64,000 nt of DNA, taken from contig NZ_BOPC01000002.1 of the NCBI RefSeq assembly GCF_016863555.1, positions 1-64,000 of the forward strand, written 5' to 3'. Numbering within the stretch: position 1 is the first letter of the stretch; each line of letters opens with the position of its first letter. The notes under the pieces are model-generated. The model searched no databases. It had not been told where the DNA came from and saw only the letters and a list, made by a program, of their open reading frames with translations. Of this stretch, positions 56,671-64,000 are shown one piece after another. Origin of the DNA: Micromonospora qiuiae (GTDB lineage: Bacteria; Actinomycetota; Actinomycetes; Mycobacteriales; Micromonosporaceae). The position numbers and the translations under genes are program-made.

Positions 56671-57165
56671 CGGCGTGCCGAGCACGGCGTTAATAGGGGG
56701 CCCTTCCTCTACGTTAGGCGTTAAAAGGGGGCCCTTCCTTACATCAGGGTCGAAGTGGTGGATGAGGCGGGCGCCGAGACGTACGCCGACGCCGCCGACG
56801 GCGAGGGCGAGCAGTTCGAGGAACAGCAGCGCCGGCGCGGCGCTCCGGTGCGGGGCATCGGCCCGGACCAGGCAGGAGAGCAGGAACAGCCCGGCCATGC
56901 CGGCGTTGACCAGGTTGAAGGTGATCGCGGTGCGGCGGGTGCTGTCCGGCGGCACGTCCCACAGGTCGACCATTCCGGCGATCGCCGTCAGCGCCGCCGC
57001 CACCAGAGCGGCGACCGCCGTCCAGTAGCCGACCTCGCCGAGGAAGACCGGCCCGCCGGCCACGTCGGCGAGGTCGAAAATGGCCGCACAGACGAAAAGT
57101 CCGTAAGGGAAGGTCACCAGCATCGGTTGGATCGGATGCCCCTGCACCCGCAGCCGGCTCTGCAT
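56602..57165 (-). CDS. DUF2231 membrane protein with repeat-derived tail
   Basis: 187 aa. DUF2231 core: PIQPMLVTFPYGLFVCAAIF, four hydrophobic segments (YWTAVAALVAAALTAIAGMV, AGMAGLFLLSCLV, LLFLELLALAVGGVGVRLGA). The natural end is near LIHHFDP; from there the frame is the GGGCCC element (VRKGPLLTPNVEEGPPINA), then short repeats. The domain itself is intact, so the tail is an insertion that read through. The function is unknown. Confidence 0.85.
   Translation of the reverse strand: MQSRLRVQGHPIQPMLVTFPYGLFVCAAIFDLADVAGGPVFLGEVGYWTAVAALVAAALTAIAGMVDLWDVPPDSTRRTAITFNLVNAGMAGLFLLSCLVRADAPHRSAAPALLFLELLALAVGGVGVRLGARLIHHFDPDVRKGPLLTPNVEEGPPINAVLGTPRPTGRPGATRSGTRPGVTRFWV
56688..56743. repeat. GGGCCC element, copy 5, inside a coding sequence
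   Basis: Reverse orientation. It encodes in frame RKGPLLTPNVEEGPPINA of the DUF2231 protein, the same frame and nearly the same peptide as copy 3 in an unrelated gene. Confidence 0.85.
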
Positions 57166-57242
57166 CTGTGTCCCCCTGGGATCGGCTCAGCCCGTCAGCC
57201 CAGGGTGCTACCCGGGCGCCAGCCGGGTGAAACGACCGGGTG

Positions 57243-57983
57243 TCAGTTGTCCCGGGGCCGGGACACGGTGCTCACCAGCCGCTCCGCCACCTCCCGCAAC
57301 GGGATCGACAGGGACGCGGCGGCGCTGCGCAACACATCGAGGGCGTCCTCGGCCGGGCAGCCACGCTGCGTCATGATCACTCCGACGGCCTGGCCGATCA
57401 CACCGTCACCGAGCATCGCGGCGTCCTGCTCGCCGGCCTGCGCCGCCCGCCGTTGCCGGTCGCGTACGGCGGCCAGCAGCAGGCCGGCATGCTCGGCGAG
57501 CAGCATCGCGGTCAACTGGTGACCGGTGGTCAGCGCGTCCGAGTCGCCGGCGTAGAGGTTGACCGCGCCGATGACCTGCTCGTCGACGTCGACCGGAGCC
57601 GAGATCACTCCGCGTACGCCCAGCTCGCGCGCTCGGGCGGTCCAGTCCGGCCAGCGGCGCTCCGCTTCCAGGTTCTCCGCGCCGACCATCTCCCGTCGCC
57701 GGATCGCGTCCAACGCCGGGGTGTCCGGGCCGTACCGCAGGTCGTCCAGTCCACTGAGCCGCGCATCGGAGGCAGCCACTCCAGCCGGCTCGCCGGCCCG
57801 CAGGGCGGTGAACCCGCACCAGCTCACTCCGGCCAGGGCGTCCCGGGTGATCCGTACCAGCGCGGAGAGCGCCTCGTCGAAGTCGTCCAGGGCGAGCAGC
57901 CCGGCGGTCAGTTCCCGCAGCAGCGCGGCCGTCTCCAGTACGCCGAGCGTCTCCACCAGTGGTGGCGTCGTCTTCAGGTTCAC
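57243..57983 (-). CDS. GAF-ANTAR domain protein
   Basis: 246 aa. GAF domain (about residues 20-165: FDEALSALVRITRDALAGVS, GVRGVISAPVDVDEQVIGAV) and a C-terminal ANTAR RNA-binding helix bundle (DGVIGQAVGVIMTQRGCPAE, DALDVLRSAAASLSIPL). ANTAR proteins act as antiterminators on RNA hairpins, probably controlled by a small molecule bound by GAF. GTG 57983 is the best start. Target RNAs are not visible. Confidence 0.88.
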   Translation of the reverse strand: MNLKTTPPLVETLGVLETAALLRELTAGLLALDDFDEALSALVRITRDALAGVSWCGFTALRAGEPAGVAASDARLSGLDDLRYGPDTPALDAIRRREMVGAENLEAERRWPDWTARARELGVRGVISAPVDVDEQVIGAVNLYAGDSDALTTGHQLTAMLLAEHAGLLLAAVRDRQRRAAQAGEQDAAMLGDGVIGQAVGVIMTQRGCPAEDALDVLRSAAASLSIPLREVAERLVSTVSRPRDN

Positions 57984-58240
57984 CGCCGCACAGCCCCCGT
58001 GCGCCTGGCCAGCGTCGTCACCCGTCTCCTCCTCGGCTCGTCCCGGCAAGCACCGCGCGTCGCGGCACGTCCGCACACCACGTGATTCTGTGCGCTCGTC
58101 CAGCGCCCGTGGCCGCACGGACGCGCCGTACTACCCACGGGAACATGGGTCGAAACGGTGCAAACCGGGGCCCCTCCCAGGGTACGGGTATCACCGGGAG
58201 GGGCGGACGCGGGCCGCCGAGACGGCCGCACGACAGCCCG
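57984..58240. other. Intergenic region without a gene
   Basis: Between the GAF-ANTAR start and the secA2 tandem repeats no gene is seen; the minus-strand sequence upstream of GTG 57983 presumably includes its promoter. Confidence 0.5.
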
Positions 58241-58415
58241 CCGACGGGTGACGATCAGCGGATCCGGCACGCCGCGCGACACGCCCGCCGACGGGTGACG
58301 GACCAGCGGGATCCGGCACGCCGCGCGACACGCCCGCCGACGGGTGACGGACCAGCGGAATCCGGCACGCCGCGCGACACGCCCGCCGACGGTGACGGCT
58401 CAGCGGGATCCGGTG
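58241..58415. repeat. 47-49-bp tandem repeat at the secA2 3' end
   Basis: About four copies of a unit with core CCGACGGGTGACGGACCAGC and GGATCCGGCACGCCGCGCGA, at 58241, 58288, 58337 and 58386. The last copy covers the secA2 stop codon. Units follow one another without spacers. Confidence 0.75.
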
Positions 58416-60694
58416 CCGCTGAGCCGGCGGCCGACCGAGGCGATCAGCCGGTCCAGCTCGGAACCGAACGGGTTGTCGTGCACGAGGTACGTCCAGGTCG
58501 CGCTCGGGCGGACCAGCTCGGCCTCGTCCGGCTCCCAGTCCTCGGTGAATTCGGTGTCGGCGAACGTGGCCAGAGTCCGGGCCTCGATCTCCGGAACCAG
58601 GTTGGTGAAGGCCGGCACCGCCGCCCGGTGGAACTCGTCGAGCGGGTCGAGCCGGCCCAGGGCGCGCAGGTGCACGCCCTCGCGGACCTCGGACAGCTCG
58701 GCCAGGTGCTCGGCCCAGAGCCGGTCGAGGTGGTAGAGCGCGATGGAGCGGGCCACCCGGGCGAGCAGGTCCTCGTCCATCTCGCCGGCCTTCTCGGGCG
58801 ACTTGTCCAGCAGCATCAACGCCGCGACGTCGCTGGTCAGCAGCCGCTCGCGGCGCTCGGCCAGGGCCTTGCGCTGCTGCTCGATCACCACGCTGTAGCG
58901 CCAGGTGTTGCGGTGGATCTCGTGGTTGACGCCTTCGGCGACCCGCTGGGCGTGCTCCACGGCGTAGTCCACCTGCGGGTCGGTGACCAGGCCGTCGGCG
59001 TTCATCCGGGGCGACGGCGGCACTGTGTCGCCGGCGTGCCGGACGACCAGGTCGTCCTCCAGGCTGACGAAGAAGACCGACCCGCCCGGGTCGCCCTGCC
59101 GACCGGCCCGGCCGCGCAGCTGGTCGTCGACCCGGCGGCTGTCGTTGCGTCCGCTGCCGATCACGAACAGACCGCCGAGGCCGGCCACCCGATCCCGGTC
59201 AGCCTGGTCGCTGCCGCCGAGCCGGATGTCCACGCCCCGGCCGGCCATCTGGGTGGAGACGGTGACCGCGCCGTAGGCGCCGGCCTCGGCGATGATCGCC
59301 GCCTCTTCGTCGTCGTTCTTGGCGTTGAGCACCACGCACGGCACGCCGGCCGCGTTGAGGCCCACGGCCAACTGCTCGGACTCCTTGACGTCCAGGGTGC
59401 CCACCAGCACCGGCCGGCCGTCGGCGTGGCAGCGCTTGATCTCGTCGATCAGCGCCTCCTCCTTCTCCGCCCGAGTGGCGTAGATGCGGTCCGGCTCGTC
59501 CACCCGTACGCACGGGGTGTTCGGCGGGATCACCGCGACCTCCAGGCCGAAGAACTCCCGGAGCTGGTCGCCGACCAGCACCGCGGTCGCGGTCATCCCG
59601 CACACCTTCGGATAGAGGCCGATGTACGCCTGCACGGCGATGGTGCCGAGCACCTCGCCCTCGGCCGTGGCGTCCAGGCCCTCCTTGGCCTCCACCGCCG
59701 CCTGGAGCCCGTCGGGCCAGCGGCGCCGCTGGGCGACCCGGCCGCGCATCTCGTCGATCAGCTCGACGGTGTTGTCCCGGACGATGTAGTCCACGTCCCG
59801 GTGCAGCAGGGCGTGTGCGTGCAGCGCCACGTTCACCGCCGAGAGCTGCTCGACGTTCTCCTCGTCGTACAGGTCGATGCCGAGCTTGGCCTCGACGGCG
59901 GCCAGGCCGGCGGAGGTGAAGGCCACGCTGCGGCCGTCCTCGGCGACGGTGTAGTGCCGGCCCTTGCGCAGGCCGCGCACCAGCGCGGCGGCGGTGTGCA
60001 CCGGATCCTGCTCGCCGGGCACCGAGCCGGCCAGCACCATCGGCACCCGGGCCTCGTCGATCAGGATCGAGTCGGCCTCGTCGACGATGGCCGTGCGAAG
60101 CGGCCGCTGCACCCGGTCGTCGATGTCGGTGACGAGTTGGTCGCGCAGGAAGTCGAAGCCGGCCTCGCTGACCGAGACGTAGGTCACGTCGCAGGCGTAC
60201 GCGGCCCGCCGCTCGTTCGGCGTGGACGCCTCGTTGACCCAGCCCACGGTGAGCCCCAGCAGGGTGTAGACCGGCTCCATCCAGACCGCGTCGCGGCGGG
60301 CCAGGTAGTCGTTGACGGTGAGCACGTGCACCGGGCCGTTGCCGAGCCGCACGTGCCCGTAGGCGGCGATCGCGGCGGTCAGCGTCTTGCCCTCACCGGT
60401 GGCCATCTCGGCGACCTTGCCGGAGAGCAGCGACATCGCGCCGAGCAGCTGGACGTCGTACGGCCGCTGGTCGAGGCCGCGGCGGGCGGCCTCGCGGCCG
60501 AGCGCGCAGATCTCCTCGTAGCTCGACGCCGCGGCGGCCGCTTCGGTGAGCTCGGCGTCGTCGAAGGCCGACACCTCCTCCTCACGTGCCTCGATGGCCG
60601 GCAGCAGCTTCTCCAGCGGGGCCAGGTCGACCGTGGTCCCCGGGCGCTGGAGGAATCGGCGGAACCTGGTCTTCAACCGTTGCGACACACCCAT
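58400..60694 (-). CDS. secA2: Accessory preprotein translocase ATPase SecA2
   Basis: 764-aa SecA paralog, shorter than SecA1. DEAD motor: LSGKVAEMATGEGKTLTAAI (Walker A), VDEADSILIDEARVPMVLAG (Walker B); second motor STQMAGRGVDIRLGG and DDQLRGRAGRQGDPG. It lacks the long C-terminal linker and zinc finger of SecA1, as SecA2 does. ATG 60694 begins MGVSQRLKTRFRRFLQRPGT. It exports a subset of proteins in actinobacteria. The 3' end is in a tandem repeat. Confidence 0.93.
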   Translation of the reverse strand: MGVSQRLKTRFRRFLQRPGTTVDLAPLEKLLPAIEAREEEVSAFDDAELTEAAAAASSYEEICALGREAARRGLDQRPYDVQLLGAMSLLSGKVAEMATGEGKTLTAAIAAYGHVRLGNGPVHVLTVNDYLARRDAVWMEPVYTLLGLTVGWVNEASTPNERRAAYACDVTYVSVSEAGFDFLRDQLVTDIDDRVQRPLRTAIVDEADSILIDEARVPMVLAGSVPGEQDPVHTAAALVRGLRKGRHYTVAEDGRSVAFTSAGLAAVEAKLGIDLYDEENVEQLSAVNVALHAHALLHRDVDYIVRDNTVELIDEMRGRVAQRRRWPDGLQAAVEAKEGLDATAEGEVLGTIAVQAYIGLYPKVCGMTATAVLVGDQLREFFGLEVAVIPPNTPCVRVDEPDRIYATRAEKEEALIDEIKRCHADGRPVLVGTLDVKESEQLAVGLNAAGVPCVVLNAKNDDEEAAIIAEAGAYGAVTVSTQMAGRGVDIRLGGSDQADRDRVAGLGGLFVIGSGRNDSRRVDDQLRGRAGRQGDPGGSVFFVSLEDDLVVRHAGDTVPPSPRMNADGLVTDPQVDYAVEHAQRVAEGVNHEIHRNTWRYSVVIEQQRKALAERRERLLTSDVAALMLLDKSPEKAGEMDEDLLARVARSIALYHLDRLWAEHLAELSEVREGVHLRALGRLDPLDEFHRAAVPAFTNLVPEIEARTLATFADTEFTEDWEPDEAELVRPSATWTYLVHDNPFGSELDRLIASVGRRLSGTGSR

Positions 60695-60834
60695 GAGCCG
60701 CAACGGTACGCGACGCAACCGATCTTGAGGGTCCGCCCGCCCGCGTCATCGATCGCCGAGTCTCGGCGGTCCCGCATCTCCGGACCGGACAGAACGTGCC
60801 ATCGGCACCCAACAGCGACCAGAAGTCGGGCGGA

Positions 60835-61923
60835 TCAGCAGGTCAGGACCGTCTGGAGTTCGTGGCGGCGGTTTTCGGCCAGGGCGGTGAGGAGAGCGGG
60901 CGCTTCGGGGAACGGGACGACGGCCGAGATCAGGTGGGCGCGGATCGCCGCGCCGTCGGCGCGCAGCAGCTCGACCGTCTCGGCGGAGAGCCGTTCCCGA
61001 TCCCAGACCGGCGCGAGCCCCCGGGGCACCCGGCCGATCTGGGCGCAGCGCACCGACAGACCGTTGTGGTGAAACTCCTCGCCGAGCCGGAGCGCGTCCG
61101 CGCCGGCCTGGTAGAAGGCGAGATCGATCACCGTGCCCTGGGGGCGCAGCAGGCGCAGCGCCAGGTGCAGCGCCCAGCCCTGCCCCCGGCACTGGAACAC
61201 CACGTCCGCGCCCCGGTCGCCGGGTCCGTGCGCCCAGCGGGTCTTGAGCAGTACGGCCGGGTCGCCGTCGCCGGGATCGAGGGCCGCCAGACCGAGCGCG
61301 ACGGCGACCTCGCGCCGCTTCGGCGTCGGGTCGAGCACCACCACCGGGGCGGCGCCGTGCCGCTGGGCGAACAGGGCGGTGACGAGTCCGACCGTACCCG
61401 CGCCGATGACCGCCACCCGGCGGCCGCGCACCCCGTCGCCGAGGTCACGGGCGCCGGCGCCGTACAGGTCGGCGGCCGCGTGCAACAGCCCGTTGGCGCA
61501 GATCGGCCCCAGGTGGGCGACGTAGATCCCGAGCATCGGATCGAGGTCGTCGGGCAGCGGCACGAAACGCGCGGTGACCGGATCGGCCACCGCGCCGCTG
61601 CGGTGGCCGTAGGTCATCGCGCCGACCGCGCCGACCGGCACCGCCGGGGTGTCGCTTTCCACCACCTGGGCCACCTGCATGTAGCCCAGGTTCCGCACCG
61701 GGTACGGGGTGCTCGCCGGACCGGGCGCGAACAGGCCCAGGTCGGCGTCCCAGCTGGCGTGCAGGTACGGGTTCGTGCCCTTGACGTAACTCAGCTCGGT
61801 GCCGGCGGAGATCCCGCTGTACCGCGTCCGGACCCGGAAGCCGCCGACCGGCAGCGGGGCGGGATCCTGCTCGACCAGCTCCACCCGCCCAGGGCCGGTG
61901 ACCACCAGTACCCGCTCACGCAT
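60835..61923 (-). CDS. Medium-chain dehydrogenase (zinc-lacking type)
   Basis: 362-aa MDR-type oxidoreductase. The NAD(P)-binding Rossmann motif is VAVIGAGTVGLVTALFAQ. The N-terminus has YSGISAGTELSYVKG, where the catalytic zinc Cys of alcohol dehydrogenases is replaced by Ser, similar to sugar or bacteriochlorophyllide-type MDRs. The ATG overlaps the end of the Gfo/Idh gene by 8 nt, so the two form an operon. The substrate may be a sugar or sugar nucleotide. Confidence 0.85.
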   Translation of the reverse strand: MRERVLVVTGPGRVELVEQDPAPLPVGGFRVRTRYSGISAGTELSYVKGTNPYLHASWDADLGLFAPGPASTPYPVRNLGYMQVAQVVESDTPAVPVGAVGAMTYGHRSGAVADPVTARFVPLPDDLDPMLGIYVAHLGPICANGLLHAAADLYGAGARDLGDGVRGRRVAVIGAGTVGLVTALFAQRHGAAPVVVLDPTPKRREVAVALGLAALDPGDGDPAVLLKTRWAHGPGDRGADVVFQCRGQGWALHLALRLLRPQGTVIDLAFYQAGADALRLGEEFHHNGLSVRCAQIGRVPRGLAPVWDRERLSAETVELLRADGAAIRAHLISAVVPFPEAPALLTALAENRRHELQTVLTC

Positions 61924-62917
61924 CGACCACCACCGGCACGGCCGCGGTGGCACCGGCGGACAGGCGGACGGTACGGCCGGTGGCGGCGGACTCCGCCACC
62001 GCCATGGCGAGCCGGTGGGTGGCCAGCGCCTCGGCGTACGGCACCCGAACGTCGTCGCCGACGCCGCGTACCGCGTCGATGAACGCCCGGTCCACCGCCA
62101 CCCGGGCGCCGTCCGGGTCGGCGTCGACCTGCCGCTGCCCGTCGGCGTCGCAGATCACCAGGGCGTCCTCGGCGAGGGTGAGGGCCAGCCCGTCGGCCAG
62201 GACCTCCACTCCGGCCCGGTGCTTCCAGCCCAGCACGCAGGCGGCACCGAGGGTGCCCACGGCACCACCGGCGAAGCGCAGCGCCACCGCGGTCACCGAG
62301 TCGACGTCGGCGCCGTCGACCGGCGGTGGGCTGCCGTCGCCGTACGCGGTCAGCTCGGTCACCTCGCCGGCCAGCAGCCGGATCAGGTCCAGCACGTGGG
62401 CGGCCTGCTCGACCATCGGGCCCCCGGAGCGGTCCCGCCGGACCCACCAGTCGACCGGTGGCACCCGGTCCAGCCAGGCGCCGGTGACCAGGCGTACCGT
62501 CCGGCCGGCGAGCAGTTCGCGGGCCCGGGTCACGGCGTGCAGGTAGCGCCAGTGATGGCCGACGGCGGTGAGCAGTCCCCGCTGCGCCACCAGATCGGCG
62601 ATCCGCTGGGCGGTGGGCAGGTCCACGGCCACCGGCTTCTCGACGAACATCGGTACCCCGGCGGCGACGACCGCCTCCTCGATCGGTCCGTGGGCGAACG
62701 GCGGTACGCAGACGTACGCCGCGTCCGGACCGGCCGCGAGCAGCTGCCCGATGTCGTCGTACGCCGGAATCCGGTGGGCGGTGGCCAGGTCGGCTGCGGC
62801 CCGGGCGGTCGCGTCGACCACGCCGATCAGCTCGACGTCGGGAAAGCCGGACAGCACCCGGGCGTGGCGTCGGGCGACTCCGCCGGCTCCCACCAGTCCC
62901 ACCCGGCACACCCGCAT
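61916..62917 (-). CDS. Gfo/Idh/MocA-family oxidoreductase
   Basis: 333-aa NAD(P)-dependent sugar-type dehydrogenase. Rossmann motif VGLVGAGGVARRHARVL; VFVEKPVAVDLPTAQ (here MFVEKPVAV) contains the conserved EKP; HHWRYLHAV and the C-terminal barrel follow. ATG 62917 has AAGGAG upstream. It overlaps the MDR gene by 8 nt. Divergent from gpgS, so it may act in carbohydrate modification. Confidence 0.9.
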   Translation of the reverse strand: MRVCRVGLVGAGGVARRHARVLSGFPDVELIGVVDATARAAADLATAHRIPAYDDIGQLLAAGPDAAYVCVPPFAHGPIEEAVVAAGVPMFVEKPVAVDLPTAQRIADLVAQRGLLTAVGHHWRYLHAVTRARELLAGRTVRLVTGAWLDRVPPVDWWVRRDRSGGPMVEQAAHVLDLIRLLAGEVTELTAYGDGSPPPVDGADVDSVTAVALRFAGGAVGTLGAACVLGWKHRAGVEVLADGLALTLAEDALVICDADGQRQVDADPDGARVAVDRAFIDAVRGVGDDVRVPYAEALATHRLAMAVAESAATGRTVRLSAGATAAVPVVVDA

Positions 62918-63126
62918 CCGATCATCTCCTTCGTCGCCCCGCCGCCCGCGTACGGGCCCACGCCAGGCATACCGCTCGGTCCTCCCCCGGCCTGGCGCAA
63001 TCAAACGTTCATCGGTCGACAACGTCTCGGGGGCAGGGTGCTGATCAAGCTTGGGGAACGGATCCGGTTAGCGTGCGGGGTGCTGGGAAATCCATCTCTC
63101 GGTTTACCCGCCATCAGGGGGTGCCT

Positions 63127-64000
63127 GTGCGGAACACTGAAAGTCTGGTCTCGCCCGTGGTCGAGGCCTGGGCCACCTATCGGACCAGTTCGCAGGCGGA
63201 CTGGCCGACCCGGCGGCTGCTGCGCGCCAAGGGTGAGACGCGGGTCAGCGTGGTGCTGCCAGCGCGAAACGAGGAGGCCACCGTCGGGGCGATCGTGTCG
63301 ACCATCCGCGAGCACCTGATGGACCGGATCTCGCTGGTCGACGAGCTGATCGTGGTCGACTCGCGGTCCACCGACCGCACCGCCCAGGTGGCTCGGGCGG
63401 CGGGCGCCGAGGTGGTTGGTCAGGACGCGATGACGCGCGGGCTGCCTCGGCTGACCGGCAAGGGCGACGCGCTGTGGGCCGGGCTGGCCGCGGCCGAGGG
63501 CGAAGTGGTGGCCTTCGTCGACGCCGATCTGCGGGAGTTCCGGCCGCACTTCGTCACGGGGCTGCTCGGGCCGTTGCTCACCGACGCCTCGGTCGACTTC
63601 GTGAAGGGCTTCTACCACCGGCCGCTGATCAGCAGCGGCGGCGTGGAGGCCGACGGCGGCGGTCGGGTGACGGAGCTGATGGCCCGGCCCGTGCTGAACC
63701 TGTTCTGGCCGGAACTGGCCGGTTTCGTGCAGCCGCTCGGCGGGGAGTACGCGGGCCGCCGCGAAGTGCTGGCGCGGGTGCCCTTCGTCTCCGGGTACGG
63801 CGTCGAGACCGCGATGTTGATCGACCTGCTGGAACTCGTCGGGCTGGACGCGCTGGCCCAGGTGGACCTCGGCGAGCGCAAGCATCGGCACCAGGACACC
63901 GCAGCACTGGGCCGGATGTCCGCCCAGATCATGCTGACCGTCTGGTCGCGGTTGCAGCGGCGGGGATGGGCGAACCCGGAGCTGCTGCCCACTGCCCTGT
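63127..64000 (+). CDS. gpgS: Glucosyl-3-phosphoglycerate synthase (5' part, runs off the window)
   Basis: At least 291 codons. GT2-type enzyme that transfers glucose from UDP-glucose to 3-phosphoglycerate, the first step to glucosylglycerate and methylglucose lipopolysaccharide. RVSVVLPARNEEATVGAIVS binds the nucleotide; VDELIVVDSRSTDRTAQVA and VVAFVDADLREFRPHFVTGL hold the acidic metal site; GGEYAGRREVLARVPF and YGVETAMLIDLLE are GpgS-typical. GTG 63127 has GGGGG 5 nt upstream; GTG 63121 is possible. The 3' end is missing. Confidence 0.9.
   Translation, partial: MRNTESLVSPVVEAWATYRTSSQADWPTRRLLRAKGETRVSVVLPARNEEATVGAIVSTIREHLMDRISLVDELIVVDSRSTDRTAQVARAAGAEVVGQDAMTRGLPRLTGKGDALWAGLAAAEGEVVAFVDADLREFRPHFVTGLLGPLLTDASVDFVKGFYHRPLISSGGVEADGGGRVTELMARPVLNLFWPELAGFVQPLGGEYAGRREVLARVPFVSGYGVETAMLIDLLELVGLDALAQVDLGERKHRHQDTAALGRMSAQIMLTVWSRLQRRGWANPELLPTAL

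Noticed and set aside
58241..58415. Possible CRISPR array
   Set aside because: Units abut directly with no unique spacers, differ slightly, and overlap a coding end; no cas genes are present.
57959..61072. 1037-codon open frame opposite secA2
   Set aside because: Antisense shadow; the secA2 motifs are complete on the minus strand.

Overview
The window comes from a high-GC actinobacterium, most likely a Micromonosporaceae member (Micromonospora/Salinispora-like). This rests on the Pup-proteasome genes, a mycothiol ligase gene, F420-type LLM oxidoreductase and glucosyl-3-phosphoglycerate synthase genes, strong GC3 bias, frequent GTG starts, several TANNNT boxes 6-7 nt before start codons that suggest leaderless mRNAs, and dispersed GGGCCC-type and GATC-bounded repeats. 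No tRNA, rRNA, CRISPR, IS transposase or prophage module was seen.

Layout. 1-6.2 kb (minus strand): the Pup-proteasome locus, with arc/mpa, dop, pup, an embedded endonuclease VII-type HNH gene, prcB and prcA; arc has its own strong terminator. 6.4-16.1 kb: ferredoxin, a hypothetical protein, TrmI coupled to an M50/CBS site-2 protease, a RecB-like nuclease with four cysteines, a NarL-type two-component pair and an ABC transporter with an FtsX-type permease. 16.2-21.7 kb: HAD phosphatase, zinc metallopeptidase lipoprotein, a TetR/methyltransferase/SRPBCC cassette, and a worn region with a flavoprotein relict, two small ORFs and an apparently shortened XRE regulator. 21.7-33 kb: metH, PAC2, GntR, then the conserved block mshC / HipA-like kinase / DUF3090 / histidine phosphatase / uppP / LLM oxidoreductase. 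33-42 kb: aldo-keto reductase, M20 peptidase, hemerythrin, LysR and a ClpC-like unfoldase operon.

42.6-47.3 kb (plus strand): a tightly coupled four-gene operon built around a FtsK/SpoIIIE-type ATPase, with two coiled-coil proteins and a repeat-rich protein. 47.4-49.0 kb (minus strand): a JmjC-type cupin oxygenase nine bases downstream of a gene for a peptide of four 21-residue Asp/Gly-rich repeats. This is the best candidate for an undescribed system, with the oxygenase plausibly hydroxylating the repeat peptide. 49-55 kb: PIG-L deacetylase, DUF72 remnants, DksA-like protein, two receiver-less winged-helix regulators, and rhodanese plus cysteine dioxygenase (sulfur oxidation). 55-64 kb: ankyrin protein, methyltransferase, DUF2231 membrane protein, GAF-ANTAR regulator, SecA2, an MDR dehydrogenase/Gfo-Idh pair, and the 5' part of gpgS running off the end.

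Two repeat classes run through the window. A roughly 55-bp GGGCCC element occurs five times; two copies lie in frame inside the 3' ends of unrelated genes and encode nearly the same peptide. A second class is 60-75-bp hairpins with GATC near the arm ends, in several sequence families. Most copies sit where genes end and probably also act as terminators. One has truncated a DUF72 gene.
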